From Chromera velia (taxonomy: Eukaryota > Sar > Chromeraceae), in the NCBI GenBank assembly GCA_018398765.1, contig JAHBMJ010002465.1:16454-80453 (forward strand): 64,000 bases of DNA. The letters are read 5' to 3'. The notes beneath the pieces are model-generated. The model was not told where the DNA came from and did no database searches. It saw only the letters and a program-made list of their open reading frames with translations. Positions 37,935-48,400 of the stretch are shown piece by piece; the stretch's first letter is position 1, and each line of letters starts with the position of its first letter. The position numbers and the translations under genes were made by a program.

Positions 37935-38540
37935 TGTGATTGCAGTCGAGGGAGCGGGGCTTCTGCGGGCGCTCCCCCGGGACCATCGCATGGCGTCCCC
38001 CTCCCCGGACTTGCACCTGACACCGCTGCGTCGCCCTCAGAGGCCATGCAGAGGGCGGCACACGAGGCCGTGGAGGGGATCGCCATCGCTGCTCAGGCTC
38101 GCGTTTCCGAGATGGCAGAGAAGGAACCGGAGAATTTGTCAGGCCCTGCCTCCTCCTCTTCTGCAGTCCAGGGGGTCACACGAGGTGAGAATGAAGGAGT
38201 GGCTGCTGAGTCAAAGACTGGCGACGCGTCTCCGTCAAAGGCCCTGGATCGTCGTTCTCTTTCGTTTGCACCGCAAAGGGAAGAAGAGCAAAAGGAAGAC
38301 AAAGAAGAAGGGCATGAGGAAGAAGGGGGCAGTCCGGCTTCTCGAAACTTTTATGGGTTCAGGGACCAATCCCGGTACTCTGTTGCTTTCACGGACCGCA
38401 CTGTGGCCGCAGTCCCTGTGGTTCCTCTGGACATGCGGGCCTCTTTTTCCCAGTCCCGTATGACGTCAGAAGCGGGGTCGCGCTCCTTTTTTGATTTGCC
38501 CACAGGGGAGGCAGCAGAGAGCAACTGGAATCCCTTCTGA
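28292..38540 (+). CDS. large Ser-rich repeat-exon protein of unknown function
   Basis: I do not recognise the family. Exons are 28292-30276, 30643-30960, 31184-31498, 31723-32070, 32271-32642, 32910-33143, 33333-33578, 33862-34278, 34478-34894, 35118-35687, 35993-36220, 36473-36724, 37455-37709 and 37946-38540. All 13 introns are phase 2 and the total is 6552 nt (2183 residues). A later in-frame ATG at 28343 is an alternative start. Exon 1 encodes a disordered Pro/Ser/Arg-rich protein with some SPSPSP runs. Exons 4-9 each end in a module like SRRPSVASAARFQTMLSQVR followed by RSSQASQAWTVR. Exons 2, 3 and 10-13 end in degenerate Ala/Ser helical versions. RRPS and RRSS match basophilic (PKA/PKG-type) kinase sites. 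The last exon ends ESNWNPF, with an NPF tripeptide of the kind bound by EH domains. There is no membrane segment or catalytic domain. The exon 2 and 3 donors are weaker than the rest. Confidence 0.7.
31966..34894 (+). repeat. six copies of a 105-nt exon-end module
   Basis: The last ~105 nt of exons 4-9 of the preceding gene (ending at 32070, 32642, 33143, 33578, 34278 and 34894) encode the same ~35-residue module. Copies ending at 32642, 33578 and 34894 are almost identical in DNA, including the donor AG|GTCAG. Copies ending at 32070 and 34278 are more diverged. The 5' halves of these exons are unrelated in sequence apart from Pro/Ala/Gln-rich bias. Confidence 0.9.
36870..37370. repeat. intronic minisatellite, seven units with embedded (TTCC)n
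   Basis: In intron 12 of the module gene, the phrase TCTGCGTCTTCTTC(TTC)ATTTCCTCTTT recurs near 36878, 36968, 37041, 37122, 37185, 37255 and 37326. The copies are separated by (TTCC)n of variable length, giving a period of roughly 65-90 bp. Confidence 0.85.
37850..37940. repeat. (TCTG)n-(TC)n-(TG)n run before the last module-gene exon
   Basis: A compound microsatellite occupies the end of intron 13 and runs almost to the acceptor ATTGCAG that opens exon 14. Confidence 0.9.
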
Positions 38541-40087
38541 GGAAATGAGCATACAGAGCTCCCCCCTTTACAGTAAAGAGACTAAAGACTCCGGCCTGCT
38601 GAAACGCATAGTCTCGGCATAGATACCTTATATGCCATGCCATGGTATTTTTTCTGCAGTGAATGCACATTATAAGATATAAAAATGTTGATACTCCACT
38701 GACACTGTTTCACAACCTCAGCCTAGGTCTCAGCTTGCTTATGGTTTTACAAATGGTTTCATAACAGAATGTTTAGAGGAGATTCTAAGGAGAATCATTG
38801 TTTTTCAACTTAAGTTTGTTTGCTTTAGAATTTAATAGGTTCAAATTACCGTTCAATAAAAATACTTATATTAATATAAGTAGTAACAATTAAAAATAGT
38901 ATCTACTAATCCTAATCTTAATCCTACTAGTAGTCCCAGTCCTTCCAGTCAAACAACTGTATGTCATATCAGTGTTGCACAAGTCTCGCCGACTAGCTAG
39001 CCGATTGCGATGACATATGATAATGATCTAGATGATAATAAAAAATATTAAAAATGATAATGTTTGGTCTTGTGTTTGGTTTCATGTAATAATGTAATTT
39101 TCAATTAATTTTTGAAAATATAGTATATGCCTTACTATGTTGTACGGTAGCCACTATAGGCCCACTCCTAGCTATAGGGTAGTCATTTTTAAAAACTTAA
39201 AAGTATAGTAATAATATACTCTTTTATTTATTTTCACTGCTAAGTTAATTGTTTGAATGTGTTTCCTAGTTTATAGCTAGGCTGTTTCATTTACTTTCTT
39301 TAAGACTTTACCAATTTTACGATCAATTCATGTAAAGATACTGCTGTATGAGAAACACACACATACCACAAACTATCACAAACGAAGTCGAGAGGGTAAA
39401 CGCTAGGAACGAACCCTGATCCAGTCACCCCCCCAGCCTCTTTGGCCGTCTTTGCATGCAAAACCACGCAATCTGCCAGTGGAACTCTCTCCACATGCCT
39501 ATTGTACATGGCAAACTTTGAAAGAGGTCTGCACAGTCTGCCACGCTCTGAAAAGAGATACGTCAGATCAGCCGCATTACCTTGTATTTCATAACTTGGA
39601 AGAGACGAAGACAAGGAAAGCTATACAAAACGCTTCAGTGCATACCGTGCCCCCCGGCCAACGGTATGTTAAAGTGCCCGAACTCCCCGCCCCCCCACAC
39701 CAAGATGTACGCGCGGCCGCATAAAAAGCCCCGGCATATTACTCAAGATTGGCCCAAACATACGCGCGGTCTTGCAATTTCGAACTGCGCTTTCTCACCC
39801 CGGCAAGACTCTGACATCACAGCTACCGCCGGCCAACGGCTTGCATCATGTGCATGAACTTCAAGGGTGAGGGCATGATCCCTTGGAGTATCACAGTACA
39901 TAAATGTGTTTACTGATACCCACCCTACCCACCCAACCCACCCACCCCCCGAGTAAAGCCATGCAGTTCAAGCTCGCCGCTCGAGCCGAAGACCGAGGGA
40001 AGAGATTCAATGGGGAGAAATGAGGAAGGCCAAAGACCATTCTTTCTGTGGGACTTTCTTCGAACGGTTTGAAAAAAAAGCCGAACC
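38541..40087. other. AT-rich convergent spacer with two doubtful frames
   Basis: This spacer lies between the module gene (+) and the minus-strand transporter. Up to about 39290 it is AT-rich with no frame. From 39300 to 39900 composition is more gene-like. A minus-strand frame of 104 codons (39614-39300) contains no recognised domain, and I list it only here. CCGGCCAACGG occurs at about 39655 and 39828. A C/A-rich ACCC repeat lies at 39920-39950. Confidence 0.4.
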
Positions 40088-40219
40088 TCATTCACTTTCC
40101 ATGTGCACGTCCTCTCTTAACTTGTCGTAGGTCTGAAGCAGCCTGATCGTACGCGTGTCTTGTGTGACGGAATATGCATACGCTTCCAGCGACGAAAAAT
40201 ATTCATTGAAGAGTACTGT
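40088..40219 (-). CDS. possible small terminal exon downstream of the transporter
   Basis: An open frame of 43 codons has protein-like composition (SVTQDTRTIRLLQTYDKLRE, ending HMESE and a TGA) and follows an acceptor-like GAACAG. It could be an alternative last exon of the transporter gene or a remnant of another gene. There is no domain evidence. Confidence 0.2.
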   Translation of the reverse strand, partial: TVLFNEYFSSLEAYAYSVTQDTRTIRLLQTYDKLREDVHMESE

Positions 40220-40594
40220 TCACCTTTACAAACAAACAAGCGGACTGCAATTTGGTTTGACTGTACTGAAGGGGGGAAGAGAATGATCACTCACACACCA
40301 AAAAAGTGCTTGCGGTCATCCAATGTTCACCTCTTTTTTCTTTGGAAAAATGTGCATGCACAAAACTTCACATACTATGCACGTCTGATTGATCTGTTGG
40401 CGGATTGGCGAGAACAGTTCAAAAAGAAAAGAACGGGAAGATACAAAAATCTGATTTCTGAAGGACTTCATTGAGCTTGGACGAAATGAGGATCTAAAGA
40501 CGTTTACCCGAGGGCGAAGCAGAGACAATTGAAGCAGAGACGTCAAAAAGAACGAGAGGCATCCAAACTCTTCAAACACTCACACCTTCTCAAC

Positions 40595-43500
40595 TCACAA
40601 CCCAACCACTGCTGCTCCTTCCCCTTCCCTTTGCCGACTCTCAAACGACCTGCCAAGCAATCGTGGCGGAGGTGCACATGCAGAACCCGAAGCAGGCGCA
40701 CTTGACCTGCCACCCGCTGTGGTCGGTGCTGTTGATGGTACTGCAGTACGTGGTTTCGCTCGATTTTTATCTGCAGCCGCGTCTGTGGACACGCTCCCAC
40801 GGGTTGCACCACGGGATGATGCCTCCCCCCCCTCTCCATTCTCGACGTCTGTGTGGGGCGCTTTCCTCCATTCGTACCACCTTTTCAGCAGCGGATTGAT
40901 TTCTCTCCACCATCTGCCCCTCGGCTGACAAAGCGGGACAACTAACAGTGGCACTACAGGGAGGAGCGCGATGATTACCGTTACAGGACACACCCACCGG
41001 GTGGACTCTCTGCACTCCGGAGAAATTTGACTGTTTACCTTCTTGCAGACTAATTCAGCAAAATCATACGTGGCGAGGTGGTAGACAGCCATACCGAAGA
41101 GACATGGAAGTATGGCCGCAGCAAGCCAGAACATTCTTCGGAGGACCGGATTTCTGTCCATTTCTGCTGCTGAATTGCCAAACCTCATTCAATCATTTTC
41201 AGCAGCCGTGCAATAGTTGATGAAGCGTTTACTTCCATAGAAGAACACAATTCCCCCACTTTTGACGGAGAGAATGAAGAACAAAGCCACCGAGAGGTGA
41301 CTGCTTACTATGCCGAGATAATACAGTCCACCCCCCGTGACAAAAAAAAGACCCAAACCAAACGAACTCACGCAAACAAGTGCGAGCACAACCCACCTCT
41401 TCCAAATAAAACCAAAATCTCGCAGACCGTACTCAACAGTATCGACCACTGTTTCAATCAAACCGAAAAGCGAGCCAAAACCCAAAATGTCCAACGCCAG
41501 GAAGGTTACGATGCCCCAGAATACTGGAGCAGGCATGAGGGCGAGTGCTGTGGGGAGAGATACAAAGGCCAACTGAACCCCTTCTAGGTTCAATTTTGAA
41601 AGTGGGACGTCTGTATGGTGGGAAACAAACCCAAGGACAGAAAACACCAACCCCCCAGCTACGAACGAAATAGAGGTATTTACGACCGGAACCAAATAGG
41701 CGAGTTTGAAAACTTTGTAGTCCTTGTTCCACGTACTACGGGCAGCAAACGTGGTGTATGCCCCAAACCCAAGAGACAGAGAAAAAAGTACCTGCTCCCC
41801 CCACCTCCAACAATCGATTCCATTCAGGTTGACAGAAGAACTTTATCCCCTCCCAACTGCCCTCCAGCGTGACTGCCCTGACAAGAATTGCGAGAAGGAT
41901 AGCGGGCGGAACGAACGCTGTGGGGTATACACACTTTCGAAAGGATTCCATACCCCGGAACAAAACCCCCCAAACTACCGCCCAACAGACTCCCAACGCG
42001 ATCACAAGTCGCCCTTGGAGATCGCCGATCTCGTTCCCACTCTCGCTGACGTTGAACACTGTCTTCATCAGATAGAACTCTGCCCCGCTCATCTGTCCCT
42101 TGTCGCATTCAGCACACGCGGCATCCCACGGCAGCTTCGAAGCCATGGAATTAAAAAGGTAAAGAAGACAGATCCCGATGAACACAGTGTACCAGACCCC
42201 CACGCAGAAGGAGAGCATAGAGGCTGCCAGGCCAGCTCCCGAGGTCCAGGGAGACAGGCCCCTCCAGATTTCCGTCACACCTGTGGGCAGGAAGAAAAAA
42301 CAACCGAATATGCTCAAGACCGCTGGTAAGGCACACAGAACGTGCAAAAACACCGACTTGAAGGTACACAAAGATATTTGAAGTAAAAGAACACTTTTCC
42401 TGCCGACCTTGGCTGTTGTAGATGAATCCAATCCCCAATTCCTGAATCAGGAGGGGGACACCGAGGACGAAAGTCAAGATCAAGTAGGGGATCAGGGCGG
42501 CCAGTCCACCGTTTTGGTGAATAAAGTCGGGAAACCTCCACACATTGCCAAGGCCGACGGCATAACCGACGAGCGCGAGGATCAGCTCAGTCTGCAAGAA
42601 GGGAAATGGCAGTGAGCCATGGAGGGGTGTGAAGATCTGTATGAGACACGCGGTCAGATCAAAAAGAGGCACTAGGGTAACGAGTTGAGGGGCAAACCAT
42701 CGATTCATTTCAAAATGAAGTATGAGGGAAAGACTGTCCCTCCGAAATAGTATGAGAGGAACAGCAAAATTTCGTCGGAAAAGGGCAGCTCAATCAAGTG
42801 AAATGATTTCATTTTCGGTACATGAAAGAGAGAGACAAGCTCAGATGAGACGAAATTGCCGTTTGAGAGGACGGACCGGGTTTTTCCACTCCTTTTTCTG
42901 GGGTACGGATTCAAGAAAATCCGGAGCAAGGTCGGCGCAGATAGGATTCGGAGCCGTCGGGACTGGCGAAGCATCTGGGGTCAGCTTCAACGTATCGGCG
43001 GGTTTCGCCACTATGCCACCCCGTACGGTAGACCCAGAGCTTTCCGTCTCTTGCCCTGCTTCGCTGCTGGCAGCCTCGCCTTGACTCCGCACCTCCTGCT
43101 CTGCTGTACCCCCCGCAACCTCGCCTGGGCTTTGTATTTGCTGCCCTGCTTCACTGCTGGCAACCGGCTCAAAGGCTTCTGCTTCCTGTTCTTCTGCAGA
43201 CCGCCACCTAGTATCAATCTCCAACCGCTGGGCACCCTCGAGCGCATCTGCTATCGCTTCACCAGCGAGAGACTCCATCAAATGTCCTCCTAAAGCGTCG
43301 GATGAAGAGGACACAGCAGACGGGGAGGAAACATGCCCACTGAGAGTTATTGGAGCCCTGGTGAAATCGTTTCTCTGCCTGTCCTCAGAGCTCTGAGGAG
43401 ACGATGGAAAGGAAACGGGAGACGGGGGGGGGTCTGGTCGCAGTGTGCTGAGACTCGGTCCGGTGGCCCTACGTGCCCCTTGATGGACTGAGGAGACGAA

Positions 43501-43614
43501 GGTCGTGGTCTCCGAAGCATTGGTGAGATTCAACAGAGAGTCCGTGAAGTCACTGTGTGATGCAGCTAATTGTTCTATCAGGGAGGCGGGACTCTCGTCA
43601 TCAGTCCCGCTCAT
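40595..43614 (-). CDS. SLC6-type sodium:neurotransmitter/amino-acid symporter, one frameshift
   Basis: Exons are 43614-42877, 42591-42408, 42280-41233 and about 41166-40595. The family hallmark GYAVGLGNVWRFP of helix 1 is in exon 2, followed by IPYLILTFVLGVPLLIQELG. Exon 3 gives VTEIWRGLSPW, the LPW segment after helix 3, and then QVLFSLSLGFGAYTTFAA, the conserved helix-6 region. Exon 4 supplies the last helices and a Thr/Ala/Ser-rich tail. The ~246-residue N-terminus is Ser/Glu/Ala-rich and cytosolic. At 41797-41802 a run of six C (G on the coding strand) has one base too many; with five the frame continues, giving about 846 residues. The last intron is only 66 bp and skips an in-frame TGA. 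Such carriers use the Na+ gradient to import amino acids or related solutes; the substrate cannot be read here. Confidence 0.75.
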
Positions 43615-44060
43615 CCTGAGAACTGCACAGCTATGTTTCCGCCTTCCCAGGCCACAAATGGACGTTCAGCTTCCACCCGAGTCTCCCGCTGATGAACTGA
43701 GCTAGAGTGGACTCATGTGTACGACTGGACGTCCATCCAGACATATATTTTTTGTGACAGTGTGAACATAGTATTGAGGTTTGAAGTGCCTGCATGGGTT
43801 TAGAATCTTTAGATTGAATGCATGGCTCGGCCTGCCTGCCTGCATGCATGCAGGCCATTGCAGGCCTATATTGCAGGCCTGCAGGCCTGCATGTGCATGC
43901 GAGCTTAATTATAGCACGCGGGCCACGCGTGCAACATGCATGCATGCATGGCCCCGGAGGGCGGAGCGAGTGGCTTGGAGCCTGTTCGAACCGACGTTAA
44001 CTAACTTAATTGCGCGTGCATGTTGCGTGCATGCATGCAACACCGCACATGACAAAGGAG
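43615..44060. promoter_or_regulatory. transporter upstream region with TGCATGC and GCAGGCCTGC palindromes
   Basis: Upstream of the transporter start there is a dense cluster of palindromes: TGCATGCATGCA at 43841-43853, GCAGGCCTGCAGGCCTGCATG near 43870-43895, ATGCATGCATGCATGG near 43936-43951 and GTGCATGCATGCAAC near 44026-44042. The GC-rich palindromes stand out from the AT-rich flanks. Confidence 0.4.
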
Positions 44061-45413
44061 CCAAAAGCCGCTAAGCGTGCAAAAAAATTTACGCGGCATG
44101 CAGAAAAAAACCCTCAGTCATCATTTATGGATGTAAAGAAAAGGTTTAATAAAGAAATGTTGAGGAGAAACAAATTTTTTTAACTGGCTAAGGAACCCAT
44201 TGAAGAAGAAGTCGGGGAAGGGAAAAGGAAGACCACAACGCTCATCTATAGATAGGTAGAGTTGACTACGCAAACACGTAGAGAATGAAAGGTATTAATT
44301 TTTATCTATCGTGGAGTAGTATAAGCTAGATGTGGCAGCCTAGTCCGAGGGGCTTGCGCTTACAACAGATTGGCCATAATAGACGGACAGGACCTATGCG
44401 GCTATGCCTAGGCAAGATGCATAGTGGTTTGACAAAGGACCAGAGAGACACTAAAGAATTAATTTTTCTTATCACCTCCCCGGGCGTATATTGGTCTGGT
44501 ATGCATAGGTTCAGTTCATATTTCCGTCAATCCTAGTTGCTCTACATAGGCACCCCACATGGTCTTTATGCCTGCCCCCAGAACTGCCACAAAAATTCCT
44601 TCCTGCGAGATGTGCTGAGGTCCCTATATGCCTAGGGCCTTGCACTCTTAATCAGTCCCTGCCTTGCTGGATATATTCGGGTGATCTATCGATTTGATAT
44701 GAAGGTGGGATACAAAAATAGAGACTGATCAACACTTCCTCCACTGATCTCCCCTTCTCCTGTTTTTCTTTCCTTTTCTGTTCCTTGTGTTGATACTGAA
44801 TATTTCAAAGAATTCTTTTCTCTTCAACAGTGTTAGTCCTTTCTTTCCCTCTTCATGCAATTAACCGTTGCAACGGGTCTCTTCAACCTTAAAGAATGCA
44901 TGCAGCGCAGCGTGCATGCACGTGCAACACACGCACGCGCGTGCATGCAACATTCAACTGCATGTGCATGGCAAAAGCGACACTTGAGTCATGCACTCTG
45001 ACACGCACTCCACCAACCTGAGGGTGCATGCTGAAACCGAGTCAGCAGATTGGAAGCGAAGGACAAAGAAGATCTTGCAAGGCCCCTTCAGTCCGATAAA
45101 GACTGTTTCTTCCTTCCTTTGTGGTCAAGAGCCCTCTTATTGAGGAGCCATGTGGGCTTATTTTAGGGTCTGCGGTCGAGTCTGCATACGACTCCAATTG
45201 CACGTAAAGACTGCAGGAGACCGGTTCTAACTTTTAATATTCAGACATGAACGCTGCTTTCTGTCCCGTGGGACAACTCTGTGGGGGTCTCTTGCGGCCA
45301 ATTCTGGCGCAAAGCACAACTTGACAGAGAAGCCGTCACGACAGGTTCAAGCACAATCGAAACAACACCTCTAAGCACACCGTGTCCTTGCCAAGACAAT
45401 CCACCCCGCACAG
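44061..45413. other. spacer and upstream region of the GTPase gene
   Basis: No gene is seen in 44061-44880. At 44896-44975 another TGCATGC cluster occurs (ATGCATGCAG, GTGCATGCACGTGC, GCGTGCATGCAAC), about 450-520 bp upstream of the GTPase start. The last part should contain its promoter and 5' UTR. Confidence 0.45.
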
Positions 45414-48400
45414 ATGCAGGACGACCCCTTCCCTTCTGCCATGGAGGGTGACTTGGCGTTCCCCGAGATGAGGCGACAGTCTCTGTTGGAGATGAGGGAG
45501 GCAGCAGGGGCGGCTCTGGGGCAGCCCCCCGTCTCCGTCTACGCATCTGCGCCTCCAGGTGGGTGCATGAACAAAGGGAGCACCGAAAAACAGGAGAAGA
45601 AAGGCAGCAAAAGAGAAAGGGTAACATAGGGCAGCCGAGGGTAAGGAAGTGCGAGGCAGGCAAGAAGGACAGGGGGCGACAGGAAGGATCATCAAATATC
45701 TGACAGAAGGAGAGAGTGCATGAAATTAAGAAGCATCCCGCAATGCCTGCGCAGTCGGGCGCTCATGATATATACACATGATTGACTATTGACCCACCTT
45801 CTTTCCTGTCGTCAAACTTAGCCTCCAGCTTTCTTTTATCATCTCAGATCTTCTTTGTCTTTCCTCACACGCACTGCTCCATGCAACCCCCCCCCGCTGC
45901 AGAAAAGGGATCCTTCGATCCCCCTGAGAGGGGCGCCGCCCGACGCTCGAGCACCCTGAGGGCAAGGGAGAGGAGGTCCAGCACTCTGGGGCAAATCGCA
46001 GCCATTGCAAGCGACGCAAAAACAAAACCCGCGTTGCCCCTAGCGGACTCAAGCGCAGCAATGCAGAAGGACGCTTGGCCAGCGGTGCGTTGATTAGTGA
46101 CTGGTTGTCTGTGCTTCAATTTTTTGTCTGGTTGCGTCTGTGGTCATCTTTTTTTCTACTCTCTCCGCAGTCGTTTTCTGCCCGTTCTGCTTGTGTCGTC
46201 CTGTTGGCCTTCTTGCCCCTGTGGTGTGAGGCCTCCTCTTTGTCCATATCGACCGGCTCCTTTTCCCAGAGGCCCCCAGTAACAAATTGCACTCAGCAAA
46301 AGTGAAGTCCGTGTACTTCGTGTGTGCATTACCTCCTCTGTATGTGCTATTGCAGAACTACGTCCAGCCAAAGACAAAGCGCGCCCAGCCTTCAGGAGTA
46401 GGGGACGAATTCTCCCCTGCGTGGCCCTCGAAGGCAGACGTGAGGGCGATGTCGGAGTTCGGCTCTCTTCCCGTCACCGCATCCTTCGCAGGATCGAATG
46501 TAGCAGGATCAGCTGGGTGGTCTCCTGTGGGTGCCTCCTTCCGACAAGACAGCGCCCTTGGGAGAGGACCGGCAGCAGCGGCGGCGGCAGGGTGGACCCC
46601 CGCGGACCCGAACCCCGACGCCGACGTCATTCAGGCCTCTTCTTCGACTTCAGCCAGAGCGAGGGGGGGTGGGCTGACTGGCCTCTCCAAAGGGGGGGTG
46701 TTGGCAGAGAGTTCCCACAGATACGGGTGGATAGACACGTATCCGAGTAGAAGAAAGGGAAGAAGCATATCGTGGTTGGACCGTATGGCAGGAGCAGTAA
46801 GGGGAGTGATGAGGGCAGGGGCTCAAGGAATCGTGCAACCGTTGCAGCTGGTGGCGGTGGAAAGAGACGGGGGGGGTGTAGATAAATTGCGACTTTGTCA
46901 GTCAGTGAGTTTTTGGCAGGATGCGTACCGCAGCTGTTGATGCTAGCAAGATTTTCGGAGCAGTTGAAAAATTGTGCCTTTTTTTATTTTCCATTTTCGT
47001 CGTTCAGTTTTTCTTGGTTTCGTATGTCTTTTTTTTCGTCATATGACTTTCTGCCTGTTTCACATCTCCAAGGAAGCCCGTCCTCAAAGCACTGCAGTTC
47101 ATATTGAAACAAATAAGGAGACGAAAGAAACATATGTCTCTCTGCTTTGATCGTCTCTGTGCAGGTCCAGAGGGAGTGGAGGCTCTTCAGAACTTCCAGG
47201 GGGGTCCCTTGACTGTGGTTGCCTTCAGTGGGCAGGTGCAGAGTGGGAAGAGCCTGCTGGCCAACCTGGTGACCTCAGAGTTTGGATATCTGGGAGACCC
47301 CTTTGAGGCTGCAGAAGTGCCGACGAGAAGATGTACAGAGGTGGGAGGGGGGGGTAGTTGGGTTGAGGGAGGATTTGGAATGCGTTTTAGTGCAACGCGA
47401 ACGTCCATTGGCAAATATTTAGCAAGAGAGACAAGAAATACAGTTTATCTGACAACAAGTGAACAAAAAGTGATGAGAAAATAACCAGAAGTCCGTCAAT
47501 GAAAGAGCGGTTAGTGGATTTGCCTCTGCATGTAGTTACTTTCCTTTTGAACTCGCTCACGCCTTTCCTTCCCAGAAATGAGTGAGGCCAAAATGCCGAG
47601 TTGAGCTCATCTCCTCTCTCCAATAATCAATCCTTCTTTCCTCCCTTCCCTCAATTTGTTTTCTGGATGCCATGCAGGGTATCTGGATGCTCCTCCCCGT
47701 TGACAGGGGGAGCCGCGCGTTTTTATTTCTGGACTGTGAGGGCGTGCAGACAGTGTAAGTGTGTGTGTTTGGGGGGAGGGGAGCGAACGAAAAAAGACAG
47801 GGGCGGCGAGAGAGAAATGCTCTATCCGATCTAGTGATTGACTGAAACGTGGGCGAGGGAGGGAGTGAGGGAGCGAGTGAGTGCTCGTGTAAATGTTTCC
47901 GTCCATCTAAGCTTGAATGATAATGGGAAGGTCTTTATTGTATCTTTGCGTGCCTATCACCTACAGACTTCCGCAATGCTGCTTCCTCCCGCCGTTTGCT
48001 TACTTCTGAATGATATGATGAATGCAGGCGGGCGAGCGATTCCCCCGTCTTTGCTTTGGTCAGTTGGTTGCTGCTTCACTCATTTGATGATTCTCTGCAG
48101 TCTTTGAAGAGAAGCGGCAGTTTTCCACTTTTGACCTTCCACTCCCGCACGTCTCTCAAATGTTCGCCTATTTGTGCATGGGTTTCTCCACTATACAGTC
48201 AGTCCTTTTCTTTTCGCATGGCACTTACGTACTGCTGACCCCTTTTCGATTCCCCTCTCCCGACATTTGACCGTCTCCAGAACACAAGAGGAAGGGCAAA
48301 AAAATAAACAGGTACATTCGCATTCTATCGTTGAACCGAAGGCTATCCTTGCTGCGTGTCCGTCCTCTGCATTTGCATTTCTTTAGTGACACTGATCGTC

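Noticed and set aside
48105-48200. Candidate exon reading FEEKRQFSTFDLPLPHVSQMFAY in the GTPase gene
   Set aside because: Skipping it joins 48058 to 48408 in phase and gives the expected GBP order (SDSPVFAL then AFMISS); including it breaks the phase.
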